In this document: in pieces, positions 41,260 to 49,333 of the stretch
How the letters are laid out: every line of letters begins with the position of its first letter
Numbering within the stretch: position 1 is the stretch's first letter
Assembly: GCF_024505145.1 (NCBI RefSeq)
Contig: NZ_JANIAA010000001.1
Span: 434,001 to 498,000 of the forward strand
DNA length: 64,000 nucleotides
Direction: 5' to 3'
From: Streptomyces rugosispiralis
GTDB taxonomy: Bacteria; Actinomycetota; Actinomycetes; Streptomycetales; Streptomycetaceae
Made by a program: the position numbers and the translations under genes
Notes under the pieces: generated by a model
The model's input: only the letters and a program-made list of their open reading frames with translations
Told to the model about the DNA's origin: nothing
The model's database searches: none

Positions 41260-41918
41260 GACAGGCGGTGCCCGATGCCGCGCGCGGTGGCGATGGTCAG
41301 GCCGCTGCCCGTCTCCCGCAGTTTGCGGCGCAGCCTGGTCAGATACTGATCCAGGGTGTTGTCACTGACCTGTCCGCCTTCGGGCCAGCCCGCCCTGACC
41401 AGATCACGGCGGCGCACCAGATCCCCGTCCGCGGCGACGAGCGTGGCCAGCAGCCGGAACTCGGTCGGGGACAGGGCGACCCGGGTGCCGTGCACGGTCG
41501 CGCTGTGCCGCACCGCGTCCAGGACCAGCGCCCCGGCCGAGGCGGCGGGCGGGGGCGCGGCCCGCTTGAGCGCCGCCCGCAGCCGGGCGGCGAGCTCGGC
41601 GAGGTGGAACGGCTTCGGCAGGTAGTCGTCACCTCCGGCCGAGAAGCCGGACAGCCGGTCGGTGAGGTGGTGCCGTGCGGTCAGGAAGATGACCGGGGCG
41701 TGGAACCCGCCCGCGCGCATGGCCTGGCATACGTCCCGTCCGTCCGCGTCGGGCAGGCCGATGTCCAGGACGACCGCGGCGATGTCGGCGCCGACCAGGC
41801 GCAGGGCGGTGGCGCCGTCGGTGGCCGGGACGGGATCGAAGTCCTCGTCGTACAGACCGCGGCGGAGCACATCACGCAGGGCGTGATCATCCTCGACGAT
41901 CAGGATCTTGCGGCGCAT
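41256..41918 (-). CDS. OmpR-type response regulator of the DedA-PAP2 operon
   Basis: A 220-residue regulator: KILIVEDDHALRDVLRRGLY, phospho-Asp in AVVLDIGLPDADGRDVC, Lys in DYLPKPFHLAELAARLRAAL, and a winged helix with ALSPTEFRLLATLVAADGD and NTLDQYLTRLRRKLRE. The ATG at 41918 lies inside the end of the PAP2 gene (32-base overlap), and its stop overlaps the kinase start. The TTCAGG direct repeats before both COG4705 genes are the best candidate binding sites. Confidence 0.92.
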   Translation of the reverse strand: MRRKILIVEDDHALRDVLRRGLYDEDFDPVPATDGATALRLVGADIAAVVLDIGLPDADGRDVCQAMRAGGFHAPVIFLTARHHLTDRLSGFSAGGDDYLPKPFHLAELAARLRAALKRAAPPPAASAGALVLDAVRHSATVHGTRVALSPTEFRLLATLVAADGDLVRRRDLVRAGWPEGGQVSDNTLDQYLTRLRRKLRETGSGLTIATARGIGHRLS

Positions 41919-42645
41919 GGTCCTCCGGCGGTCTCTCTGCGGTGGGGGCCGTATCGGCGGGGGTGAGGAAGCGGGTCGGCAGCCACCGGCCCGCGGCATA
42001 CAGGCACACCCCCAGCCAGCCGACGGCGAACAACCAGCCGCCCAGAACATCCGTGAACCAGTGCACCCCGAGATAGACCCGGGTCAGCCCGACCAGCAGG
42101 CCCCAGCAACCGATGACGACCCTGAACGATGTCGCTCCGCGCGGGGCGCGCAGGGTCAGCGCGACGATCAGCAGCCCGGCGGTCAGGGCTCCCGTGGTGG
42201 CGTGTCCCGAGGGGAACGCCCAGCCGCTCGCGTGCGCCGCCCAGTCGCCGCCCGGGGGACGGGAGCGGTGGACGAGTTCCATCATTCCGTGCCGCAGCGT
42301 CTGCCCCACGCCGAGACAGGCGAGGCAGAACGCGGCGGCGAGCAGCCGGTGCCGCACGGCGCGGGCCGCCAGGAAGCCGGCCAGGGCGGCGAGTATGTAC
42401 GGAATGACGCCGGTCCCGGTGTCGGTCACGCCGCGGGCGAGGGTCCGCAGCACGTCCGGGCGGTGGCCGACGGACCATCCGAGGAGGCCGTTGTCCAGCC
42501 ACAGCGGGGCACCGGCGCCGCCCACGACGACCATGGTCAGCACCCCCAGCGCCGTCCACGCGCCCAGAGCCGCGCTTCCGGCCAGTCCGGTGGCGTCCCG
42601 ACGGTTCACGAGGCCACCGCTCCGCCGAAGGACGGGATCATCCAC
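41887..42645 (-). CDS. PAP2-family phosphatase
   Basis: A 252-residue membrane protein with six helices. The three PAP2 motifs are present: ELVHRSRPPGGDW (motif 1 region), GWAFPSGHATTGALTAGLL (motif 2) and LTRVYLGVHWFTDVLGGWL (motif 3). Family members dephosphorylate undecaprenyl diphosphate or other lipid phosphates on the outer face of the membrane. The GTG start overlaps the end of the DedA gene. With DedA it suggests undecaprenyl-phosphate recycling, often linked to resistance to cationic antimicrobial peptides. Confidence 0.9.
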   Translation of the reverse strand: MDDPVLRRSGGLVNRRDATGLAGSAALGAWTALGVLTMVVVGGAGAPLWLDNGLLGWSVGHRPDVLRTLARGVTDTGTGVIPYILAALAGFLAARAVRHRLLAAAFCLACLGVGQTLRHGMMELVHRSRPPGGDWAAHASGWAFPSGHATTGALTAGLLIVALTLRAPRGATSFRVVIGCWGLLVGLTRVYLGVHWFTDVLGGWLFAVGWLGVCLYAAGRWLPTRFLTPADTAPTAERPPEDHAPQDPDRRG

Positions 42646-43312
42646 CGGCCTCCTCCGCCTTGGCCCGCCTGCGGCTCCGATACAACTCCGCGCCGAGCGG
42701 AATCAGCGACACCGCCACGATCAGCGCGACCAAGGGCAGCAGATAGCGGTCCACATTCGGGATCGAGGAGCCCAGGGCGTACCCCGCGAGCGTCAGCCCG
42801 ACGCTCCACACCAGCCCGCCGATCACCTGCCAGACGGTGAAGGTCCGGACCGGCACGTTCAGCGCCCCGGCCAGGGGGTTCAGCACGGTCCGGACCACCG
42901 GCACGAATCTCGCCAGCACGATCGCCTTCGCATGCCCGTATCGCCCCAGCAGTTCCTCCGCCCGCCGCGCCCCCTCGTGCAGCCGGGCGGAACGGCCGGG
43001 GGCAAGCAGTGCGCCACCTGCCCTGCGGCCGATCAGATAGCCGCACTGCGAGCCGGCCAGCGCGCCCATCGCCGCGGCGACCAGCAGCGGTCCCAGCGAC
43101 AGCCGCACGCCGTGCCCGCCGTTGCCCGTGCAGAGCAGGCCCGCGGTGAACAGGAGGGAGTCGCCCGGCAGGAAGAAGCCGATCAGCAGCCCCGTCTCGG
43201 CGAACATCACCACGCCGACGCCCAGCACGCCGAAGGCGCCCAGCAGCGAACGCGCATCGAGCACATTGACGGCGAGCTGCGACGACATCCATACGGGTGT
43301 GGTCATCGGCAT
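42638..43312 (-). CDS. DedA/SNARE-associated family membrane protein
   Basis: A 224-residue membrane protein with the DedA signature: VGVVMFAETGLLIGFFLPGD, then GSQCGYLIGRRAGG, AKAIVLARFVPVVRTVLNPL and AGALNVPVRTFTVWQVIGGL. The paired Glu and Arg residues in the re-entrant loops are intact. DedA proteins flip undecaprenyl phosphate or phosphatidylethanolamine and support resistance to polymyxin-like peptides in other bacteria. AGGGAG precedes the ATG at 43312. First gene of the operon with PAP2, regulator and kinase. Confidence 0.9.
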   Translation of the reverse strand: MPMTTPVWMSSQLAVNVLDARSLLGAFGVLGVGVVMFAETGLLIGFFLPGDSLLFTAGLLCTGNGGHGVRLSLGPLLVAAAMGALAGSQCGYLIGRRAGGALLAPGRSARLHEGARRAEELLGRYGHAKAIVLARFVPVVRTVLNPLAGALNVPVRTFTVWQVIGGLVWSVGLTLAGYALGSSIPNVDRYLLPLVALIVAVSLIPLGAELYRSRRRAKAEEAGG

Positions 43313-43321
43313 GGACTCCCT

Positions 43322-43355
43322 CTCTATGGACGGCCGGACTCTATGGACGACCGGA
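43322..43355. repeat. 17-base tandem duplication before the DedA gene
   Basis: CTCTATGGACGGCCGGA and CTCTATGGACGACCGGA follow each other directly, differing at one base. The first copy reaches into the ribosome-site region of the DedA gene and the second spans the end of the AbrB-like gene (stop at 43341). A recent slippage duplication or a repeated regulatory site are both possible. Confidence 0.8.
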
Positions 43356-44645
43356 CACACGAACCCGTGTGCGACTACAAGCGCGTAGACGGTCTACGTT
43401 ACTGTAGACGCTCGCACGGAGGGGAACGTTCCGGGCGCCCTGCCCATCCGCGCCGGCGGGCTTTGACCACCGCGCCGCCAGCAGGCGGGTGATCATTGGC
43501 GTGACCAGGATGACCGCCAGGAGCCGCAGGCTCTGCACGGTGGAGACCAGCGCGATGTCCGCGTGGGAGGAGACCGCCGTGGCGAGGACCGCGTTGATCC
43601 CCCCGGGGGTCGTGGCGAGGTAGGCGTCGGTGATCGGAGTGCCCGTCGCCGCGGCGAATACCCACGCCAGCCCGGCGCAGCCGAGGCAGACGACCGCCAT
43701 GCAGACCAGGATCGGGGCCAGGAGGCACCGCATGCTGACGAGCGTCTGGCGGGTGAACCGTACGCCCACGTCGAGACCGACGAGGACGAAGACGACGTTC
43801 TGGAGCATCCCGACGGGCGCGAAGCCGGGTACGGCGCCGCTCAGCGTCGCGACCAGGGCGACCAGCATCGGCCCGATCAGCAGCGGTGTGGGCAACCGCA
43901 GCCGCCGGCCGGCCCAGGAGCCCGCGACAGCGATGGCGGCGAGCGCGAACAGACCGGTGAGCTGATCCGACCCGGCGACGACATGGAGGAGCCCGGGTCC
44001 GGCGCCGCCGCCCGCGGCCGGGTGACCGCCTGCCGCCGAGGACGCGGAGGTCATCCAGTGGGCCGCCAGCGGAGCGGTGGTGGCGACGAGACCGACGCGC
44101 AGGTACTGGGTGAAGGCGACCAGCCGCACATCGGCGCGCAGCTCGTCGGCGCAGGTGACGATCGCCGCCGAACCGCCGGGCACCATGCCGAGCACGGCGC
44201 TGGGCCGGCTGATACGGCCACCGCGGGCCAGGAACCAGGCGGCCACGAGGCTCAGCGCGATGGTGGCCGCCGTGACCACGGTCAGTGGCAGCGCGACGGG
44301 CGCGGCGGAGACGAGGGCGGACGGGGTGAGATAGCTGCCCATGAGGGCGCCGACCAGCGCCTGCGAAGTCCGGTGGGCCGGTGCCGGGAGCCGGTCGCGG
44401 ACCACTCCGCACAGCGCCAGGACGGCGCCGACCAGCAGTGCGGACAGCAGGTAGGGGGCGGGAAGGCCGACGGCGTCCGCCGCGAGGCCCGCGGCGTACC
44501 CCCCGGCGACGATCAGGGCCCAGAGCCCGGTGGGAGCCGGGCGGGAGCCGAGGAGTTCGAAGATGCGCGGGGCGGGCTTCGGCGCGGTACTGGCGGTGAG
44601 GGACGGACGTTCGTCCGCGCGCCGCGGCGCGGAAGTCGGTGCCAC
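43341..44645 (-). CDS. AbrB-duplication-type membrane protein
   Basis: About 434 residues with ten or so hydrophobic helices in two similar halves (LWALIVAGGYAAGLAADAVG and LFALAAIAVAGSWAGRRLRL), with the family stretches TPSALVSAAPVALPLTVVT, GMVPGGSAAIVTCADELRAD and TTPGGINAVLATAVSSHADI. This is the family named after an inner-membrane AbrB of gamma-proteobacteria and sometimes called putative ammonia monooxygenase; it is a transporter-like membrane protein, not a DNA-binding AbrB. The GTG at 44645 follows GAAAGG. The last 45 residues are polar and may be read-through of the intergenic region. An inverted repeat GTAGAC-G-GTCTAC lies within its 3' end at 43385-43397. Confidence 0.75.
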   Translation of the reverse strand: MAPTSAPRRADERPSLTASTAPKPAPRIFELLGSRPAPTGLWALIVAGGYAAGLAADAVGLPAPYLLSALLVGAVLALCGVVRDRLPAPAHRTSQALVGALMGSYLTPSALVSAAPVALPLTVVTAATIALSLVAAWFLARGGRISRPSAVLGMVPGGSAAIVTCADELRADVRLVAFTQYLRVGLVATTAPLAAHWMTSASSAAGGHPAAGGGAGPGLLHVVAGSDQLTGLFALAAIAVAGSWAGRRLRLPTPLLIGPMLVALVATLSGAVPGFAPVGMLQNVVFVLVGLDVGVRFTRQTLVSMRCLLAPILVCMAVVCLGCAGLAWVFAAATGTPITDAYLATTPGGINAVLATAVSSHADIALVSTVQSLRLLAVILVTPMITRLLAARWSKPAGADGQGARNVPLRASVYSNVDRLRACSRTRVRVSGRP

Positions 44646-44741
44646 GATTGGCGCCTTTCGTCGAATGGTGCCGGTCCGTTGGACTCGACGCCTGTGCGAA
44701 ACAGGCACTCTCCACTGTGTCGCTTACGGCCTGTGCGCACA

Positions 44742-44790
44742 CTGAGAGCGCTGAGTGAGCGCTGTGGGGATGCTGAGAGTCCGCTGAGAG
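44742..44790 (+). promoter_or_regulatory. Repeated CTGAGAG boxes before the response regulator
   Basis: CTGAGAG occurs at 44742, 44773 and 44784, with CTGAGTG at 44751. The last two are 11 bases apart, the one-turn direct repeat used by OmpR-type regulators. They lie about 90-140 bases before the GTG of the regulator gene, so autoregulation is likely. Confidence 0.55.
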
Positions 44791-44882
44791 ACACGCGGCC
44801 GACCTGCGGTCCGGCCTCTAGACTCACAATTGAGGATCAGTCTTCCGGCCGACCCGTCGGTGCGGTCATGGGGTGATGTGGC

Positions 44883-45560
44883 GTGCGTGTGCTGGTTGTC
44901 GAGGACGAGCAGAACATCGCCGCCGCCGTGGACCGCGGACTGCGCGCCGAGGAGTTCGACGTCGACATCGCGGAGAACGGCGAGAAGGCCCTCGGTCTGA
45001 TCAGGCACAACGACTACGCCGTGATCGTGCTCGACCTGATGCTGCCGGGCCGCAACGGCTATGACGTCTGCCGGACCCTGCGGGCCGCGGGCATCACCAC
45101 ACCGGTGCTGATCCTCACCGCCAAGGACGGGGAGTACGACGAGGCGGACGCCCTCGACCTCGGCGCGGACGACTATCTGACGAAGCCGTTCTCGTTCGTG
45201 GTGCTGCTGGCCCGGATCCGCGCGCTGCTGCGCCGCAGCACCCCGCAGCGGTCGCCGGTACTCCGTGCGGGTGATCTTTGGCTGGACCCGGCGGCCCATC
45301 GGTGCGGTCGCGGTGACGAGCGCCTGGATCTGACGCCGCGCGAGTTCGGGCTGCTGGAGTTCATGCTGCGCAACCCCGACACGGTGGTGAGCAAGACCGA
45401 GCTGCTCGCCCAGGTCTGGGATGCCTGGTTCGAGGGCGACCCCAACATCGTCGAGGTCTACGTCGGCTACCTCCGGCGCAAGATCGACACCCCCTTCGGC
45501 AGGTCCGCCATCGAGACCGTGCGCGGCGTCGGCTACCGGCTGGACGCGAAGGGCGGCTGA
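44883..45560 (+). CDS. OmpR/PhoB-type response regulator
   Basis: A 225-residue regulator: MRVLVVEDEQNIAAAVDRGL, phospho-Asp in AVIVLDLMLPGRNGYDVC, Lys in DYLTKPFSFVVLLARIRALL, winged helix LTPREFGLLEFMLRNPDTVV and IVEVYVGYLRRKIDTPF, ending with TVRGVGYRLDAKGG. GTG start. The kinase gene starts at the base after its stop, so they are one operon. CTGAGAG repeats upstream suggest autoregulation. Confidence 0.92.
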   Translation: MRVLVVEDEQNIAAAVDRGLRAEEFDVDIAENGEKALGLIRHNDYAVIVLDLMLPGRNGYDVCRTLRAAGITTPVLILTAKDGEYDEADALDLGADDYLTKPFSFVVLLARIRALLRRSTPQRSPVLRAGDLWLDPAAHRCGRGDERLDLTPREFGLLEFMLRNPDTVVSKTELLAQVWDAWFEGDPNIVEVYVGYLRRKIDTPFGRSAIETVRGVGYRLDAKGG

Positions 45561-47012
45561 GTGTCCCGGCGTCTTCCCCTCGGGGGTCCGGCGGTCGGCC
45601 GGGTGCGACGGCTGACCCGGAGGCTGAGCCTGCGGACCCGGGTCACCATGTGGGCCACGATGGTCGTCGCCCTCGCGATGGTCGCGGCCGGCCTCGGACT
45701 GCTGCTCGGTCTCCGGCACTCCATGTGGAGCGACCGGGACGGCACCGGCCGACAGCGGCTGTCGGACGTCACCGCCCTCATCCGCCACGACCGGCTGGGT
45801 TCCCTCATCCCTTCCAACGGAGGGGACGCCGATGTCGTCGAGGTGCTCGACGCCCACGGGAAGGTGCGGGCCAGCTCCGACTACGACACCCGTCCGGGCA
45901 GCCCCAGCGGTTTCCCCAACCCCCTCCCCGCGCACGTGCTCGCGGGACATCCGGCCACCCTGCGTGACCTCAGCATCGGCGACGGGGGCGACTTCCGCGT
46001 ACTGGCCCGGCCGATCCGCGTCGACGGCCGCCCCTCCACCATCGTCGTGGGGGTGTCCCTGGCCCAGGCCGAACACACCCTGTCCAGTCTGACCACCGGC
46101 CTGGTGGTCGGGGTGCCCGCGCTGACCGCGCTGGTGGCGTGGACGATCTCGCTCACCGCCGGCCGCACCCTGCGCCCGGTGGAGACCCTGCGCAGCCAGG
46201 CCGCGGACATCACCGCGACCGATCTGCACCGCCGCCTCGACCTGCCCGCCTGCCAGGACGAGATCCACGCGCTCGGCGTCACCCTCAACGACATGCTCAC
46301 CCGCCTCGACGACGCCTCCGTCGCCCAGCGCCGGTTCGTCGCCGACGCCGCGCACGAGCTGCGCAGCCCGCTGACGGCCCTGCGGGCCCAGCTCGAGGTC
46401 ATGTCCAGCTACCCCGACCCCGACCGGGACCCGCAGATGGCCGCCGCCCTGCTGGAGGACACGGTACGGCTGCACGACCTGGTCGAGGGGCTGCTGGCAC
46501 TGGCCCGCAGCGAGGATCCCGCCCGCTCGCGGTCACAGGGCACGCACATCGTCGACCTGGACGAGGTGGTCCTGGCCGAGGTCCGCAGACAGCGCTCGCT
46601 GGCCAAGGCGGACATCGACGCCCGGCGCGTCTCGGGCGGGCGGGTGCGGGGCGACGCCGAGGCACTGCGCAGCGTCGTACGCAACCTGCTGGACAACGCA
46701 CGCCGCCACGCGGCCCAGCGGGTACGGGTGGCCCTGAGCGAACGCGAAGGCACCGTCGAACTCACCGTCAGCGACGACGGAGCGGGCATCCCGGCCGCGG
46801 ACCGGCTACGGGTCTTCGAGCGCTTCACCCGCCTCGACGAGGCACGGTCCCGCGAGGCCGGCGGCACGGGCCTCGGCCTCGCCATCGTCGGCAAGGTCAT
46901 CACCGCACACGGCGGCACCGCCCACGCCGACCAGGACCCCGCCCCGGACGCCGGTGGGCTCGGCGGGGCGCGCCTGGTGGTCCGCCTGCCGGCCGTACCC
47001 TCCTCCGGCTGA
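45561..47012 (+). CDS. Sensor histidine kinase
   Basis: A 483-residue kinase of the TcrY/CutS-like group. Two membrane helices (TMVVALAMVAAGLGLLLGLR; TTGLVVGVPALTALVAWTIS) enclose an extracytoplasmic domain of about 110 residues. HAMP region, then RRFVADAAHELRSPLTALRA with the phospho-His, VVRNLLDNARRHAAQ, LTVSDDGAGIPAADRLRVFE and GGTGLGLAIVGKVITAHGG. Operon partner of the preceding regulator. It ends convergently with the M56 peptidase gene. Confidence 0.92.
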   Translation: MSRRLPLGGPAVGRVRRLTRRLSLRTRVTMWATMVVALAMVAAGLGLLLGLRHSMWSDRDGTGRQRLSDVTALIRHDRLGSLIPSNGGDADVVEVLDAHGKVRASSDYDTRPGSPSGFPNPLPAHVLAGHPATLRDLSIGDGGDFRVLARPIRVDGRPSTIVVGVSLAQAEHTLSSLTTGLVVGVPALTALVAWTISLTAGRTLRPVETLRSQAADITATDLHRRLDLPACQDEIHALGVTLNDMLTRLDDASVAQRRFVADAAHELRSPLTALRAQLEVMSSYPDPDRDPQMAAALLEDTVRLHDLVEGLLALARSEDPARSRSQGTHIVDLDEVVLAEVRRQRSLAKADIDARRVSGGRVRGDAEALRSVVRNLLDNARRHAAQRVRVALSEREGTVELTVSDDGAGIPAADRLRVFERFTRLDEARSREAGGTGLGLAIVGKVITAHGGTAHADQDPAPDAGGLGGARLVVRLPAVPSSG

Positions 47013-47028
47013 TCCGTCGATCTGCTTG

Positions 47029-48012
47029 TCAGCGCGCCCACGATGCCGAGGTCACTGACGCGGCTCGGTCCGGGTCTGCGCCATGTGCGACATTCAGGTG
47101 CAGGTCTTCGACGGCGTCCACGCCCGTCGCGGCCGAGAGTGCGAGACAGCACAGCAGCGCGACGGCGACGGCGCATGTCCAGCAGCGGCGCCGGGCCGGC
47201 TGTGTGGCGTCGTCGGCCTGGAGGAGGGCCATCACGCGACGGGGCACCGCACCGCCGACCGTAGCGAGGATCGCCCCGCGCCGGGCGGCCGGGCTCTTCG
47301 ACTCGCGCGCCGCGAGGGCGGCGCGGCCGATCGCCTTCGCCGCCAGCTTTCGGTCACCCACCGCATGGGCGGCCGCTTCGTCGGCCCGGCGTTCGAGGGC
47401 GTAGGCCAGGGGCTCGCGGAGGGCGCGGAGCGCGGGGTGCAGCACGGCGGCCAGCTGGGCCGCGGCGAGGAAGCGGTGGTGATGTCCGGCGAGATGCTCC
47501 CGTTCGTGTGCGAACAGCGCCTCGCGTTCGTCCGGGCGCAACGAGCGCAGCATGGCGGCGCTGACGACGATGGTGCCCGGCTTCCCCCGCCGACCGGGAA
47601 GTGCGTAGGCGTACGGGTACTCGTCCGGGTGGACGGTCAGTTCACCGGCCGTCGGGCCGATGGCTCGCTGTTCCGAGCGAAGCTCCCTGTGGTGGCGGAC
47701 CGCGACGCGGATCACCTGGGCGAATCCGGCGATCAGCAAGATCGTGGCCACCGGTGCCGTCCACAGGGCCGGCCCGGTGTGCCCGGCCGGCGCTTCCGGG
47801 GAGAAGCCTGCGGCCGAGGCGACCTGGTTCACTCGCAGGAGGCCCAGCGCGGCCAGCGCGCCCAGGGCGGCGGTGCTGGAGCAGGCGAGCAGCACCGCGC
47901 AGGAGACGAGGAGCCGGGCAGCGGCGCGCGGAGCGAGGCGGTCAGCCGCGTGCCGTGCGGCGGGAACGGCGATCAGGGGTATCAGCGGCGGAAGCCATAC
48001 CGCGTAGATCAC
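47029..48012 (-). CDS. M56-family membrane metallopeptidase (BlaR1-like)
   Basis: About 327 residues with four to five membrane helices and a cytoplasmic or lumenal zinc protease motif, REALFAHEREHLAGHHHRFL (HExxH), followed by LAYALERRADEAAAHAVGD with the third ligand. Unlike BlaR1 there is no penicillin-binding sensor domain. The GTG start at 48012 overlaps the BlaI stop (48009-48011), so the two are coupled. In Streptomyces such pairs are common and most have no known signal; the peptidase is thought to inactivate the BlaI repressor. Confidence 0.88.
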   Translation of the reverse strand: MIYAVWLPPLIPLIAVPAARHAADRLAPRAAARLLVSCAVLLACSSTAALGALAALGLLRVNQVASAAGFSPEAPAGHTGPALWTAPVATILLIAGFAQVIRVAVRHHRELRSEQRAIGPTAGELTVHPDEYPYAYALPGRRGKPGTIVVSAAMLRSLRPDEREALFAHEREHLAGHHHRFLAAAQLAAVLHPALRALREPLAYALERRADEAAAHAVGDRKLAAKAIGRAALAARESKSPAARRGAILATVGGAVPRRVMALLQADDATQPARRRCWTCAVAVALLCCLALSAATGVDAVEDLHLNVAHGADPDRAASVTSASWAR

Positions 48013-48410
48013 TCTCGGGTCTCCTCGTCGCCGTCCAGCAGCGCCCGGAGTATCTCCTCGTCCTCTGGACTGAGGTCGGAGACGAATCGGGCCAGGATGC
48101 TGCCGCGGTCCTCGCCGCGGTCCTCGCCGCGTTCGAGCTCGGCGTGCATGCGGCGGGCGTGGAGGCCGGAGCTGTCGGCGACAGGGGTGTAGGCGTATCC
48201 GCGTCCCTGCCGGGCACGGTCGACCACCCCTTTCTCCTGGAGCCGGGTCAGGATGGTCGTCACCGTCGTACGCGCCAAGCCCGCGTTGAGGAGTTCCCGG
48301 ACCTCTCCCGGAGTGAGGGGCCGGTCGGCAGCCCACAGTGCCGCCAGAACGCTGGCCTCCAGTTCCCCGGCCGATCGGCGGTCGCCGTGCTGCTCAGTCA
48401 TGGCGCTCAT
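48009..48410 (-). CDS. BlaI/MecI-family repressor
   Basis: A 133-residue winged-helix protein: LEASVLAALWAADRPLTPGE, then LLNAGLARTTVTTILTRLQE and KGVVDRARQGRGYAYTPV, typical of BlaI, with the C-terminal dimerisation part LARFVSDLSPEDEEILRALL. A small in-frame duplication (GEDRGEDRG; a 12-base DNA repeat at 48102-48125) sits between domains. A palindrome lies 36-49 bases upstream of the ATG. It should repress its own operon with the M56 peptidase. No beta-lactamase is nearby. Confidence 0.9.
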   Translation of the reverse strand: MSAMTEQHGDRRSAGELEASVLAALWAADRPLTPGEVRELLNAGLARTTVTTILTRLQEKGVVDRARQGRGYAYTPVADSSGLHARRMHAELERGEDRGEDRGSILARFVSDLSPEDEEILRALLDGDEETRE

Positions 48411-48445
48411 TTTCGCAGACGGTCCTCCACCGCCCCGCGGTCCGA

Positions 48446-48459
48446 CTACAGGCTTGTAG
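48446..48459. promoter_or_regulatory. Palindrome CTACAGGCTTGTAG, probable BlaI operator
   Basis: Five-base arms CTACA/TGTAG around GGCT contain the TACA...TGTA halves used by BlaI-type repressors. It lies upstream of the blaI-like gene and includes the stop codon of the FetB-like gene, so the promoter of the operon starts inside or at the end of the neighbouring gene. Confidence 0.55.
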
Positions 48460-49267
48460 AGGAACGGGATGTCGCTCCAGGACGGAACAGACGGTGCCGG
48501 GCGATCAGCTCGACGGTCACCGCGACGGCGATGGCCTGGACCGCCATCAAGGCGATCAGGACGAACAGCTGAACGGCCCCGGCCATAAGCGGGCTCGCCC
48601 CGCCCAGGAGCATGCCCACGAACGCCCCGGGAAGGGTCACCAGCCCGACCGTGCGCGTCTGGTCCAGCCCCGGCAGCAACGCGTCGGACGCGGCCGGCCG
48701 TGCGATCTCCATTCGCGCATCCCGGTCGAGCAAACCCAGAGCCATCGCCGCTTCGACCTCGCCACGCCGAAGCTCCAGCTCATCGAGGGCGCGTCGGCCC
48801 GCGAGCACCGTGACCGTCAGGGCGCCACCGATGAGGATGCCGCTGATGGGGATGAGGACAAGACCCTTCGCGGGAACGAGTCCCGTCAACAGCAGGGCGG
48901 CCACCGTGGGGACGACGCCGGCGGCGATCGGCGCGGCGGTCAGCCACCAGGTGCGATTGCTGGTCAGCCGTCGGCCCGCCGTGCGCACGGCGACGCCGAA
49001 CATCACGACCAGGAACGCGGCCAGACCCGCCAATCGGGTGACGGCCCAGGTGATGACCAGGGACACAGCGGCGAGCTGCGCCGCCGCACGCACACCCGCG
49101 ACCGCGATCTCCCGCGGACGGTTGACGGAGGGATTGGGGGACAGACCAAACCAGTAGGCGACCCCCGCGGCCACGGCCAGCAGCACTACCAGCACCACGC
49201 CGAGGGTGAGGTTGACCGGCAGTAGGGATCTTGCGCTCAGCATCACGTTCGTCACCGTAAACGCCAC
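48446..49267 (-). CDS. FetB/YbbM-like ABC permease (UPF0014)
   Basis: About 273 residues with seven hydrophobic segments; family marks are AVAGVRAAAQLAAVSLVI near residue 55, GALTVTVLAGRRALDELELR near 150 and LDQTRTVGLVTLPGAFVGML followed by LGGASPLMAGAVQLFV. In E. coli the FetA-FetB pair exports iron. No ATP-binding FetA gene is adjacent, so its partner must lie elsewhere or it acts differently. The start is uncertain between GTG 49267 and ATG 49243; the conserved part begins at LLPVNLTLGVVLVVL. Confidence 0.82.
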   Translation of the reverse strand: MAFTVTNVMLSARSLLPVNLTLGVVLVVLLAVAAGVAYWFGLSPNPSVNRPREIAVAGVRAAAQLAAVSLVITWAVTRLAGLAAFLVVMFGVAVRTAGRRLTSNRTWWLTAAPIAAGVVPTVAALLLTGLVPAKGLVLIPISGILIGGALTVTVLAGRRALDELELRRGEVEAAMALGLLDRDARMEIARPAASDALLPGLDQTRTVGLVTLPGAFVGMLLGGASPLMAGAVQLFVLIALMAVQAIAVAVTVELIARHRLFRPGATSRSSTSL

Positions 49268-49333
49268 TGACAGCGCGCGACAGGCTTCACCCGACCGAGG
49301 AGATCGCCGAGGCGGTGGTGCGACCGGCGCGGG

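Noticed and set aside
43341..44645. AbrB DNA-binding regulator
   Set aside because: The family name comes from a membrane protein; this one has about ten hydrophobic helices and no DNA-binding fold.
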